64,000 nt of DNA from Bordetella genomosp. 9. Its GTDB lineage: Bacteria; Pseudomonadota; Gammaproteobacteria; Burkholderiales; Burkholderiaceae_B. Below the pieces are notes generated by a model, which was not told the DNA's origin, did not search any database, and saw nothing but the letters and a program-made list of their open reading frames with translations. Position 1 is the first letter of the stretch; every line of letters starts with the position of its first letter. Positions 8,802 to 19,685 of this stretch are shown here, piece by piece. The stretch is taken from assembly GCF_002261425.1 (NCBI RefSeq), contig NZ_NEVJ01000003.1, positions 248,001 through 312,000 of the forward strand. Reading direction: 5' to 3'. A program made the position numbers and the translations under genes.

Positions 8802-9995
8802 ATGCCCCTGCCGCCACGATCCTTTATCGCCACAATTGAAGACCTGCGCAAGATCGCCGAAAGACGCGTGCCGCGCATGTTCTACGACTACGCGGATTCC
8901 GGCTCCTGGACTGAATCGACCTATCGCGCCAACGAGGCCGATCTGCAGAAAATCCGCTTCCGCCAGCGCGTCGCGCGCAATATGGAAAACCGCAACATCG
9001 CCACGACGATGGCCGGCATTCCCGTCGCGATGCCGGTGGCCCTGGCGCCGACCGGATTGACCGGCATGCAGCACGCGGACGGCGAGATCCTGGCCGCGCA
9101 GGCGGCCGAGGCCTTCGGCGTGCCGTTCACGCTGTCGACGATGAGCATCTGTTCCATCGAGGACGTGGCCGAGAACACCACGAAGCCCTTCTGGTTCCAG
9201 GTCTACATGTTGCGCGATCGCGCCTTCATCGAACGCCTGATCGACCGCGCCAAGGCCGCCAACTGCTCGGCGCTCATGCTGACGCTGGACCTGCAGATCA
9301 TGGGCCAGCGCCACAAGGACCTGCGCAACGGCCTGACCGCGCCGCCGCGCCTGACGCTGCGCAATATCCTGAATATGGCGGGCAAGCCGGCCTGGTGCTA
9401 TCACATGCTGGGCACCAAGCGGCGCGCCTTCCGCAATATCGTCGGCCATGCCGAGGGCGTGGCGGACATGGCGTCGCTGGCGTCATGGACCGCCGAACAG
9501 TTCGATCCGACCCTGAACTGGGACGACGTGGCCTGGGTCAAGCGGCGCTGGGGCGGCAAGCTGATCCTGAAAGGCATCCTGGACGCGGAAGACGCGCGCC
9601 TGGCTGTGGACAGCGGCGCCGATGCGCTGATCGTCAGCAACCACGGCGGGCGGCAGCTGGACGGCGCGATGTCGTCGATCAGCATGCTGCCGTCCATCAT
9701 CGATGCCGTGGGCGGCGCGATGGAAGTGTGGATGGACGGCGGCGTCCGTTCGGGCCAGGACATCCTGCGGGCGGTGGCGCTGGGCGCGCGCGGCACCTTG
9801 ATCGGCCGCTCCTTCCTGTATGGCCTGGGCGCCGGCGGACGCGAAGGCGTGACCAAGGCGCTGCAGATCCTGGCGAACGAACTGGATGTCACCATGGCCC
9901 TGTGCGGGCACCGCGACATCCACGACATCGATCGCGGCATCCTGATGCCCGGGACCTACCCGGGCAGCCAGTCTAGAGATGAGACTGCACGATAA
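8802..9995 (+). CDS. FMN-dependent alpha-hydroxy-acid oxidase/dehydrogenase
   Basis: This 397-residue TIM-barrel flavoprotein belongs to the L-lactate dehydrogenase/glycolate oxidase/mandelate dehydrogenase family and oxidises an (S)-2-hydroxy acid to the 2-oxo acid. Family marks are the N-terminal FYDYADSGS with the active-site Tyr, the TGLTG FMN-binding segment, and the catalytic SNHGGRQLD motif with His281 as base and Arg284 as substrate carboxylate clamp. The phosphate-binding segments DGGVRSGQD and LGARGTLIGRSFLYG also fit. There is no membrane-anchor insertion of the type seen in mandelate dehydrogenase. It runs divergently from the efflux operon and overlaps the convergent LysR gene by 23 bp at the 3' end. 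The exact substrate is unknown. Confidence 0.9.
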   Translation: MPLPPRSFIATIEDLRKIAERRVPRMFYDYADSGSWTESTYRANEADLQKIRFRQRVARNMENRNIATTMAGIPVAMPVALAPTGLTGMQHADGEILAAQAAEAFGVPFTLSTMSICSIEDVAENTTKPFWFQVYMLRDRAFIERLIDRAKAANCSALMLTLDLQIMGQRHKDLRNGLTAPPRLTLRNILNMAGKPAWCYHMLGTKRRAFRNIVGHAEGVADMASLASWTAEQFDPTLNWDDVAWVKRRWGGKLILKGILDAEDARLAVDSGADALIVSNHGGRQLDGAMSSISMLPSIIDAVGGAMEVWMDGGVRSGQDILRAVALGARGTLIGRSFLYGLGAGGREGVTKALQILANELDVTMALCGHRDIHDIDRGILMPGTYPGSQSRDETAR

Positions 9996-10860
9996 AGTCG
10001 TACAGCCGCTGGGCCGCCGCCGACAGCGCGCGTCCGCGGCGCCGGATCAGGCCCAGCGTACGTGAGATCGACGGTTCGACCAGCGGCACGCTGACCAGGG
10101 TGGCGTGCCCCAGGTGCGGCATGCCCAGCTTGGGCACCACGCCCACGCCCACCCCGGCTTCCACCAGGCTGACCAGCGCGGGCACGTGCTGCACTTCGCA
10201 GAACCAGCGCGGCAGCGCCGCGGTATTGGCCAGCGCCTGATCGATCAGCATGCGGTTGCCGCTGCCCTGCGCGACGGTGACGTAGTCGTGCGCGGCCAGC
10301 TCGGCCCAGCGCACCCGGCGCTTGCGCGCCAGGGGGTGTTCACGCGAACACGCCAGGACGAAGGGATCTTCGATCAGCGGTTCGAATTCGACGTCGGGCT
10401 CCTGCGTGCCGATGTAGGTCAGGCCGAAATCGGCTTCGCTGCGCGCCACCGTGGTCAGGATCTCGGCCGAGGTTTCGTCGCGTATGCGCAGCCGTATGCG
10501 CGGGTACTCGTCGTGGTAGGCCTTGATCACGCGCGGCAGGAAGTACGCCACGGCCGATGGCACGCAGGCGATGGTGACTTCGCCCGACATGCGGTCGGCC
10601 AGGTCGCGCGTGCCCAGCAGCGCGCTTTCCAGTTCGTTCAGGACGTGGCGGGCCTTGTGGACGAAGCCACGGCCGGCGGTGGTCAGCTCCAGCCGGCGCG
10701 TGGTGCGTTCGAACAGCCTCAGGCCGAGCGCGGTTTCCAGCTTTTCGATGCGCCGGCTCAGGGCGGATTGGGAAATGCACAGCACTTCCGCCGCGGCGCG
10801 GAAACTGCCGTGGTCGCTGGCGGCGACGAAGGCGCGCAGATCTGCCAGATCGAAGTTCAT
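9973..10860 (-). CDS. LysR-family transcriptional regulator
   Basis: This 295-residue LysR regulator has an N-terminal winged HTH (about residues 4-63, AAEVLCISQSALSRRIEKLE) and a two-lobed periplasmic-binding-like effector domain. The ATG at 10860 is used; a TTG one codon upstream is also possible. It diverges from the MmgE/PrpD-Bug-MmgE/PrpD operon and most likely controls it, with an inverted repeat in the 135-bp gap. Its 3' end overlaps the FMN oxidase gene, so that gene is a less likely target. Confidence 0.9.
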   Translation of the reverse strand: MNFDLADLRAFVAASDHGSFRAAAEVLCISQSALSRRIEKLETALGLRLFERTTRRLELTTAGRGFVHKARHVLNELESALLGTRDLADRMSGEVTIACVPSAVAYFLPRVIKAYHDEYPRIRLRIRDETSAEILTTVARSEADFGLTYIGTQEPDVEFEPLIEDPFVLACSREHPLARKRRVRWAELAAHDYVTVAQGSGNRMLIDQALANTAALPRWFCEVQHVPALVSLVEAGVGVGVVPKLGMPHLGHATLVSVPLVEPSISRTLGLIRRRGRALSAAAQRLYDFIVQSHL

Positions 10861-10866
10861 CAATGC

Positions 10867-10903
10867 GTGAAGCGCAATAATCCTAATAATCTTTGCACTT
10901 TAC
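10867..10903. promoter_or_regulatory. Candidate LysR operator (inverted repeat)
   Basis: GTGAAGCGCAA at 10867-10877 is mirrored by TTGCACTTTAC at 10893-10903. The arms match at 9 of 11 positions around an AT-rich 15-nt centre. The repeat starts 7 bp upstream of the LysR start and ends 92 bp before the MmgE/PrpD start, where an autoregulated divergent LysR operator is expected. Confidence 0.45.
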
Positions 10904-10995
10904 ACGATTGTCCGGCTTCTTCATTCTCCGCACATATTCAAAAATGCGCCGCCGCGCGATCCCGCGCGGACGGCCGGATAAGGAAGGAGCAAAGC

Positions 10996-12414
10996 ATGAC
11001 GACGACCGGCGCCGCCGGCGTGCCGCCATTGACCCGCCATGTGGCGGAATTCGTGGTCGGCACGCGCGAACAGGACATCCCTGACGAAGTCCAGCAACTG
11101 GGCAAGAAAGCCATCCTCGACGCCCTGGGCGTGGCGCTTCCGGGGGCTATATCCCAGCCCGGGCGCGTGCTGGCCGGCTATCTGCGGGATCTGGGATGCG
11201 CGGGCCCGGCCACGGTGCTGGGCACCGCGCTGAAGCTGTCGCCGCGCTTCGCGGCGCTGGCCAACGGCACCGCCATGCACGCCGACGACTACGACGACAC
11301 CCTGCAGGCCGAGACCGGCCGCTTCCAGGGTGTGCATCCGACCGCGCCGGTGCTGTCCGCCGTGCTGGCCGCCGGCGAGGCGCGCGGCGCCACGGGCCGT
11401 GCGCTGTCGCTGGCCTACCAGATCGGCGTGGAAGTGGCCTGCCGCCTGTTCGACGCCACGCACGTCAACCACATCCTGCACGGCTTTCATGCCACCGCCA
11501 CCTGCGGCATGCTGGGCGCGGCGGCGGCCGTCGGACGCCTTTACGGCATGGACGCCGACGGCATCGCCACCACGCTGGGCATCGCGGCCAGCCAGGCGGG
11601 CGGGCTGCAGGAAAACTTCGGCCAGTCGGTCAAGCCCTTCCACGCGGGACGCTCGGCGGAAGTCGGCATCTTCGCCGCCGACCTGCAGCAGCGCGGCTTT
11701 ACCGCCTCGCCCATCATCCTGGAGGCCAAGCGCGGCTTTTTCCAGGCGCTGGGCGGCGGTTACGAAGCGCCGCGGCTGATGGACAAGCTGGGGCAGCCCT
11801 GGTCTTTCGTCGATCGCGGCATCTGGCTGAAGGCGTTCCCCACGGGCAGCCTGGGACATCCGGCCATGACCAAGATGCTGGAATTGGTCAAGCGCCATGA
11901 CGTACGTCCGGCGGACGTCAGGCGCGTCCGGGTCAAGACCAGCCAGAACATCCACCACACGCTGCTGCACCATCGTCCCACCACCGAACTGCAGGCCAAG
12001 TTCAGCCTGGAGTTCTGCCTGGCGGCGCTGCTGCTGGAGCGCAAGTGCGGACTGAACCAGTTCCATGACGAGTACGTCATGCGGCCGGACGTCCAGGCCG
12101 CCATCGCCAAGGTCGAATACACCACGTTCACGCCGGAGGAAGCCGCCCGCGAGCATCACAACATCGTGACGTCGTATGTGGAGATCGAGCTGAACGACGG
12201 CACGCGCCACGGCGAACGCGTCGACGCGGGCAAGGGCAACAAGGCCAATCCCATGTCGGAGGACGAAGTGGCCGATAAATTCCGCGAGTGCGCGGAATTC
12301 AGCCACTGGGACGCCGCACGGGCCGAACGGGCGATCGCGCTGGTGCGCGGCCTGGAAAACGTCAAGGACGTGCGGGAGATCACGCGCGAGCTGGCGGCGG
12401 GACCGAATTCATAA
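10996..12414 (+). CDS. MmgE/PrpD-family protein (first copy)
   Basis: This 472-residue MmgE/PrpD-fold protein belongs to the family of 2-methylcitrate dehydratase, cis-aconitate decarboxylase and iminodisuccinate epimerase. The N-terminal helical domain contains the conserved SLAYQIGVEVACRLFDATHVNHILHGFHATATCG-type region (two His likely near the active site). The C-terminal lid domain ends the protein. The open frame extends upstream to 10105, but the ATG at 10996 has a perfect GGAAGGAG site 6 bp away. It is followed at 28 bp by a Bug receptor gene and then by a second MmgE/PrpD gene, so the three form one operon. The substrate is probably a tricarboxylate or substituted dicarboxylate; the sequence does not say which. 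Confidence 0.88.
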   Translation: MTTTGAAGVPPLTRHVAEFVVGTREQDIPDEVQQLGKKAILDALGVALPGAISQPGRVLAGYLRDLGCAGPATVLGTALKLSPRFAALANGTAMHADDYDDTLQAETGRFQGVHPTAPVLSAVLAAGEARGATGRALSLAYQIGVEVACRLFDATHVNHILHGFHATATCGMLGAAAAVGRLYGMDADGIATTLGIAASQAGGLQENFGQSVKPFHAGRSAEVGIFAADLQQRGFTASPIILEAKRGFFQALGGGYEAPRLMDKLGQPWSFVDRGIWLKAFPTGSLGHPAMTKMLELVKRHDVRPADVRRVRVKTSQNIHHTLLHHRPTTELQAKFSLEFCLAALLLERKCGLNQFHDEYVMRPDVQAAIAKVEYTTFTPEEAAREHHNIVTSYVEIELNDGTRHGERVDAGKGNKANPMSEDEVADKFRECAEFSHWDAARAERAIALVRGLENVKDVREITRELAAGPNS

Positions 12415-12441
12415 CAACCCGACGGGTGCAAGGAGACAACC

Positions 12442-13467
12442 ATGAATTTCGCAATCCGGGCGAAAGGCGCCCCTGCTCGCGTTGTGCGGGCACTGGCGCC
12501 CGCCATGGCCGCCATGGCCTTGATCGGCGGCCTGGCCCAGGCCGCGCCGGCCCGCGCCGACGAGTCCAAGTGGCCCGTGCGGCCCATCCGCCTGGTGCTG
12601 CCATTCCCGCCGGGCGGCGGCACCGATACCCTGGCGCGCATCATGGCCCCCAAGCTGAGCGACATCCTGGGCCAGCCCATCGTGGTCGACAACCGTGCGG
12701 GCGCATCGGGCAACATCGCCACCGACATCGTCGCCAAGGCCGATCCCGACGGCTATACGGTGCTGATGGGATTCAATACCGCGCTGACCATGAACCCGTC
12801 GCTGTTCAAGAACCTGCCGTTCGACGTGCAGCGCGACTTCAAGCCGGTCACCATGCTGGCGGCCGCGCAATACGTGCTGGTGGTCAACCCGGCGCTGCCC
12901 GTGCATACGGTGCAGGAACTGATCGCGCTGGCCAAGTCCAGGCCCGGGCAGCTCAACTACTCGTCCAGCGGGCCGGGCAGCCCCCTGCATCTGGCGGGTG
13001 AACTGTTCAAGGCGCGCACGGGCACCGACATCGCCCACATCCCCTACAAGGGCGGCGGCCCGGCCACCATCGGCTTGCTGGGCGGCCAGGCGCAGCTGAT
13101 GTTCGGCAGCGTTTCCGCCGTCATGCCGCACGTCAAGGAAGGCAAGCTGCGCGCGCTCGCGGTAACGGGCATGAAGCGTTCCGACGTCGCGCCGGATCTG
13201 CCGACGCTGGACCAGTCCGGGCTGCCGGGCTTCAACGTGACGTCGTGGTACGGGCTGCTGGTGCCGGCGAAGACGCCGGACGCCATCGTGGCGAAACTGG
13301 CGGCGGCGGCGCAGAAAGTCATCCAGCAACCCGACGTGCGCGACGCGATGGCCAAGCAGGGCCTGGAACTCAGCATCGACACCCCACAGGAATTCGCGCA
13401 GACCATCAAGACCGAAACCGCGACCTGGGCGGACCTGATCCACAAGATGAACATCAAGGCGGAGTAG
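12442..13467 (+). CDS. Bug-family (TctC) solute-binding protein
   Basis: This is a 341-residue periplasmic receptor of the Bug family, two-lobed proteins that bind carboxylates. A long signal peptide ends near A-R-A-D (about residue 39). The family hallmarks follow: WPVRPIRLVLPFPPGGGTDTLAR, then VVDNRAGASGNIAT, then the GYTVLMGF loop. No TctA/TctB membrane genes are near, as for most Bordetella-type Bug proteins, so it may use a distant transporter or act as a sensor. Its position between two MmgE/PrpD genes suggests that its ligand is their substrate. A ribosome site (AAGGAG) precedes the ATG. Confidence 0.93.
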   Translation: MNFAIRAKGAPARVVRALAPAMAAMALIGGLAQAAPARADESKWPVRPIRLVLPFPPGGGTDTLARIMAPKLSDILGQPIVVDNRAGASGNIATDIVAKADPDGYTVLMGFNTALTMNPSLFKNLPFDVQRDFKPVTMLAAAQYVLVVNPALPVHTVQELIALAKSRPGQLNYSSSGPGSPLHLAGELFKARTGTDIAHIPYKGGGPATIGLLGGQAQLMFGSVSAVMPHVKEGKLRALAVTGMKRSDVAPDLPTLDQSGLPGFNVTSWYGLLVPAKTPDAIVAKLAAAAQKVIQQPDVRDAMAKQGLELSIDTPQEFAQTIKTETATWADLIHKMNIKAE

Positions 13468-13511
13468 GGCGTACGCCTGGCCTTTCATGCAATCCCACAT
13501 AGGATAGTTCG

Positions 13512-14882
13512 ATGAAGAACAACGAAGTCTCCGCCGTCATGCAGAAGCTCAGCCGCTACATCTCGGGCGCGGCATCGCGCAAGGTGCCGGCCAAGGTGGC
13601 GGACCGTGCCAGGCTGCATCTGGTCGATACCTTCGCCGCGATGATTTCCGGATCGCGGCTGCTGCCCGGCAAAAAGGCCATCGAGTACGTCAAGCAGCTG
13701 GGCGGCCGTGAAGAAGCCGGCGTGATCGGCACGCGCATCGTCACGACGGTACAGAACGCCGCGCTGGCCAACGGCATGTTCGGCCATGCCGACGAAACCG
13801 ACGACACGCATCCGCCATCGCTGACGCATCCCGGCACCAGCGTGGTTCCGGCCGCGCTGGCGATCGCGGAACGCGGCCGCCTGAGCGGCGAGCAGCTGCT
13901 GCGCGCCGTGGTGCTGGGTTACGACGTCTGCGCGCGCATGCTGCTGACGCTGAAGCCCATGCCCTATCTGCGCTCGGGCCACCACGCGGGCGCGACGGGC
14001 CAGCTGTTCGGCGCGGCCGCCGCGGCCGGCACGCTGCTGGCGCTCACGCCGCTGCAGGTGCGCTACATGCTGTCGTACACCGGCCAGCAGACCGCGGGCC
14101 TGTACACCATGTTCCGCGATCCCGAACATATCGAGAAAGCCTATGCGATGGGCGGCATGCCGGCCCACAACGGCCTGCAGGCGGCGATGATGGCGGCGGC
14201 CGGGTGGACCGGGGTGGAGGACATCTTCTCCGGCGAACGGGATTTCTTCCATACCTTCGCGCCCGAGGCCTTCGATCGCGAGGATCTGTCGCGCGACCTG
14301 GGCAAGACCTACGAGATGCTGCGCGCGTCGATCAAGCGCTGGCCGATCGGCGGGCCCATCCAGGGTCCCATGCACGTGCTGAACGACCTGATGGCGGAGC
14401 ACGGCTTCGGCGCGGCCGACGTCGAGAAGGTGGTGGCCAACATGCCGGACAAGGAACTGGAGATCGTCAACAACCGGCCCATGCCGGACATTTCAGTGCA
14501 GCACCTGCTGGCCGTCATGCTGCTGGATCGCAAGCTGACCTTCAAGTCGGCGCACGATTTCGATCGGATGAAGGATCCGCGGGTGCTGAAAATGCGCGAC
14601 CGCGTGCACGCCGTCGGCGATCCGTCGCTGACCGACGTCCAGCGCCGCTGGCGCTGCGTGATGGAGGTGCACCTGAAGGACGGCCGCGTGCTGCACGGCC
14701 AGACGATGGCGGCCAAGGGCAGTTTCGAGAACCCGCTGACCCCGGCGGAGGAGAACGAAAAAGCCATGGACCTGCTGGCGCCGGTGCTGGGCAAGGGCAG
14801 GGCGGCGACGCTGCTGGATACCTTGTGGAATATCGACAAGGTGAAGGACGTGCGGCAGCTGCGCAAGCTGTATATGAAGTAG
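13512..14882 (+). CDS. MmgE/PrpD-family protein (second copy)
   Basis: This second 456-residue MmgE/PrpD protein is clearly diverged from the copy at 10996, so it is not a recent duplicate. It shares the overall layout: the helical domain with the HADETDDTHPPSLTHPG segment, where His/Asp residues typical of the family active site occur, and a C-terminal lid. The pairing of two paralogues with one Bug receptor suggests two consecutive steps, or a heteromeric dehydratase/epimerase on related acids. It ends 3 bp before the stop of the convergent SelW-like gene. Confidence 0.88.
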   Translation: MKNNEVSAVMQKLSRYISGAASRKVPAKVADRARLHLVDTFAAMISGSRLLPGKKAIEYVKQLGGREEAGVIGTRIVTTVQNAALANGMFGHADETDDTHPPSLTHPGTSVVPAALAIAERGRLSGEQLLRAVVLGYDVCARMLLTLKPMPYLRSGHHAGATGQLFGAAAAAGTLLALTPLQVRYMLSYTGQQTAGLYTMFRDPEHIEKAYAMGGMPAHNGLQAAMMAAAGWTGVEDIFSGERDFFHTFAPEAFDREDLSRDLGKTYEMLRASIKRWPIGGPIQGPMHVLNDLMAEHGFGAADVEKVVANMPDKELEIVNNRPMPDISVQHLLAVMLLDRKLTFKSAHDFDRMKDPRVLKMRDRVHAVGDPSLTDVQRRWRCVMEVHLKDGRVLHGQTMAAKGSFENPLTPAEENEKAMDLLAPVLGKGRAATLLDTLWNIDKVKDVRQLRKLYMK

Positions 14883-14885
14883 CGC

Positions 14886-15206
14886 CTACGACGGGCCGTG
14901 GACGCGGTCGATATGTCCCAGGTCGCGGGCGGGGTCGATCCGGTCGCGTACCAGCTGCTTCAGCACCTTGGCGTCCGGAAAGCCACCCTGTGCTTTCCGG
15001 TCCCAGATCAACGCGCCGTCGCAATGCACCTGGAACACGCCCCCGGTGCCGGGGATCAGCGAGACTTCGCCGAGATCCGTGCCGAAGGTGGACAAAAGCT
15101 CCTGCGCCATCCAGCCCGCGCGCAGCAGCCAATGGCATTGGGTGCAGTAGGTGATGGCCACTCTGGCGGGGGCGTGGGCAGGGGCGGCGGTGGCGGTGAG
15201 GGTCAT
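14886..15206 (-). CDS. SelT/SelW/SelH-family Rdx protein (Cys form)
   Basis: This small 106-residue thioredoxin-like protein is of the selenoprotein W/Rdx family. The redox motif is Y-C-T-Q-C-H at Cys21-Cys24, with Cys in place of the Sec seen in animal homologues. The rest of the fold (SLIPGTGGVFQVHCDGALIWDRK...GFPDAKVLKQLVRDRI) matches the family. The ATG at 15206 overlaps the stop of the LysR gene upstream (ATGA), so it is translationally coupled and not the longer frame from 15287. The physiological partner is unknown. Confidence 0.85.
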   Translation of the reverse strand: MTLTATAAPAHAPARVAITYCTQCHWLLRAGWMAQELLSTFGTDLGEVSLIPGTGGVFQVHCDGALIWDRKAQGGFPDAKVLKQLVRDRIDPARDLGHIDRVHGPS

Positions 15207-16102
15207 ATGGGATCTCCGGCTTGCGGCTGCAGCGCCTGGATCAGCGCGCGCGCGTAGTTGGGCAGGGCTTCCAGCGTGCGCGCGCACAGCATCAGGCGCC
15301 GGTCGGCCCAGGGTTCGTCCAGTATAAGCAGCCGCGTCTGGCCTCGGCGCGTCCAGCGACGGGCCGCCGATTCCGGCATGATCCCCAGTCCCGCGCCCTG
15401 GATCACCAGGCGCGCCACCGCGTCGAAGCCGTGCACGCGCACGCGGGCCCGCAACGACCGGCCGATGCGTGCGGCATGATCGTCCAGGTAGATGCCGAGC
15501 GCGCTGGCGGCCGGCAGGCCGACGTGGTCATGGTCCAGCGTTTCGTGGAAGCGGGCGCGCGCGCGGCGGCCCAGCGCATGGCCGCGCGGCGCCAGCAGCA
15601 TCAGCCGGTCGCGCCGGAATGGCGTGGCGTACAGGCCGCCCAGGTCGAGCGCGTCGGAGACGATGCCCACGTCCGCCGTGCCTTCGCGCAGTTCGGGCAG
15701 GATGCGGTGGCTGGGGTGTTCCTGCAGGTCCACGTCGATGCTGGGATGCCGCAGCAGGAAGGCACCCAGGGGCTCCGGCAGATGTTCCGTCACGGCGGAC
15801 GTATTGCACAGCAGCCGCACGCGGCCCTTGAAACCGCTGGCGTAGTCGCCCAGGTCTTCCTGCATGCGGTCCACGTGCTGCAGCAGGCTGCGTGCATGGT
15901 AGGCCAGGGCCTGGCCCGCCGCCGTGGCCTGGACGCCGCGCCTGCCGCGGGTCAGCAAGGGGGTGCCCAGCGATGCTTCCAGTCCGCGCAGGCGGGCGCT
16001 GGCCGAAGCCAGCGCCAGGTGCGTGCGCGTGGCGCCGGCCGTGATGCTGCCGCTTTCGGTGGTATTCAGGAACAGCCTGAGGTCGGTCAGGTCGAAGCGC
16101 AT
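15203..16102 (-). CDS. LysR-family transcriptional regulator
   Basis: This 299-residue LysR protein starts at the ATG of M-R-F-D-L-T-D-L-R-L-F, the usual LysR opening. The longer frame from 16306 adds an Arg-rich, unconserved leader. The HTH occupies about residues 15-65 (ITAGATRTHLALASASARLRGLE), and an effector-binding domain follows. It is divergent from the TSUP exporter gene at 16296 and coupled to the SelW-like gene, either of which could be a target. The 193-bp gap is GC-rich and I see no convincing operator in it. Confidence 0.88.
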   Translation of the reverse strand: MRFDLTDLRLFLNTTESGSITAGATRTHLALASASARLRGLEASLGTPLLTRGRRGVQATAAGQALAYHARSLLQHVDRMQEDLGDYASGFKGRVRLLCNTSAVTEHLPEPLGAFLLRHPSIDVDLQEHPSHRILPELREGTADVGIVSDALDLGGLYATPFRRDRLMLLAPRGHALGRRARARFHETLDHDHVGLPAASALGIYLDDHAARIGRSLRARVRVHGFDAVARLVIQGAGLGIMPESAARRWTRRGQTRLLILDEPWADRRLMLCARTLEALPNYARALIQALQPQAGDPI

Positions 16103-16295
16103 CGGGGTCTCGGTCAGGTCGGGCGCATGGCCGGATGCGGCCACGCGCGGGCCGCCCCGGAGCCTTCGGCGGTTTGCACGGGCCTCGGCGGGCCTCCGCC
16201 TGGCCGGTCTGCCCCGGCGGCGGATCCAGCCTACGGCAAGGCCGAAGGCTGCCTCAGTGTAATACCGCTTTCCGCGCGCCGCGCCGGCGGGCATC

Positions 16296-17066
16296 ATGCC
16301 GGGCATGTCTACCTTGTTCGATTTCTACCGCGATGGCGGGACTGCATTGATTCTGCTGGTGATGGCCAGCTTTGCGGTGGCCGGCCTGGTCAAGGGCGTG
16401 ATCGGCCTGGGCCTGCCCACGGTGTCCATCGCGATGCTGAGCGTGGCTATGGCGCCGCCGCAGGCTGCGGCCCTGCTGATCATCCCGTCCATGGTGACCA
16501 ATGTCTGGCAACTGGCCGCCGGCGGACGCTTCCTGTACCTGCTGCGGCGTCTCTGGACCATGCTGGCGGGGGTATTCGTGGGAACCTGGCTGGCGGGCGT
16601 CTGGCTGGCCGGGCGGGAAACCGCCTGGGCGGGCCACGCGTTGGGCGCGGCGCTGCTGCTGTATGCCGCCATCGGCCTGAGCGCGGTCCGCCTGCACGTG
16701 CCGCTCGATGCGCAGCGCTGGGCCGGGCCGGTCGTCGGCGCCACCACCGGCGCGATCACGTCGGTGACCGGCATCTTCGTGATCCCCGCCGTGCCTTACC
16801 TGCAGGCCCTGGGACTGGATCGCGACGCGCTGGTGCAGGCCATGGGCCTGGCCTTCACCGCATCGACCATCGCGCTGGCGGGCGACCTGATCCACGGCGG
16901 CCAGTTCGGCGGACGCGAAGCCTGGGCGTCGCTGCTGGCCCTGGTGCCGGCGCTGCTGGGCATGCTGGCCGGCCAATGGCTGCGGCAGCGCGTCAGCGCC
17001 ACGGTTTTCCGCCGCTGCTTCTTCGCCGGCGTCGGTGCCTTGGGCCTGCATTTGCTGCTTGCCTAG
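16296..17066 (+). CDS. TSUP (TauE/SafE) family anion exporter
   Basis: This 256-residue inner-membrane protein of the TSUP family has about seven to eight hydrophobic helices in two similar halves, each opening with the family's Gly-rich segment (GLVKGVIGLGLPTVSIAML and TTGAITSVTGIFVIP). Family members export sulfite, sulfoacetate or other small organosulfur or carboxylate anions, and the substrate here is unknown. The start may be the ATG at 16296 or the one at 16305; neither has a strong ribosome site. It is probably controlled by the divergent LysR gene. Confidence 0.85.
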   Translation: MPGMSTLFDFYRDGGTALILLVMASFAVAGLVKGVIGLGLPTVSIAMLSVAMAPPQAAALLIIPSMVTNVWQLAAGGRFLYLLRRLWTMLAGVFVGTWLAGVWLAGRETAWAGHALGAALLLYAAIGLSAVRLHVPLDAQRWAGPVVGATTGAITSVTGIFVIPAVPYLQALGLDRDALVQAMGLAFTASTIALAGDLIHGGQFGGREAWASLLALVPALLGMLAGQWLRQRVSATVFRRCFFAGVGALGLHLLLA

Positions 17067-17145
17067 CCGCGCGACGCCATCGGTAGGCTAAAGTCTGAGG
17101 ACGTCGCGGCGCGGGCCGCGGCGCCGCATCACGACGGAGGCCCGG

Positions 17146-19582
<2,437 letters not shown>

Positions 19583-19596
19583 GCGCGACGAACCAT

Positions 19597-19624
19597 GCAA
19601 CCGCGGGGATGCAGCCGCGGGGAA
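19597..19624. repeat. Two-copy 14-bp tandem repeat
   Basis: GCAACCGCGGGGAT is followed directly by GCAGCCGCGGGGAA, with a shifted third start (GCAACC at 19626). It lies in the 103-bp gap between the nitronate monooxygenase and crotonase genes. The 14-bp period is shared with two other intergenic repeats in the window (40621-40662 and 60199-60240). Confidence 0.7.
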
Positions 19625-19685
19625 CGCAACCATAAAGCGCCAGCGGCAACCCAAGCGCTCGCCACACGCTACCCAAGGAGATGAC

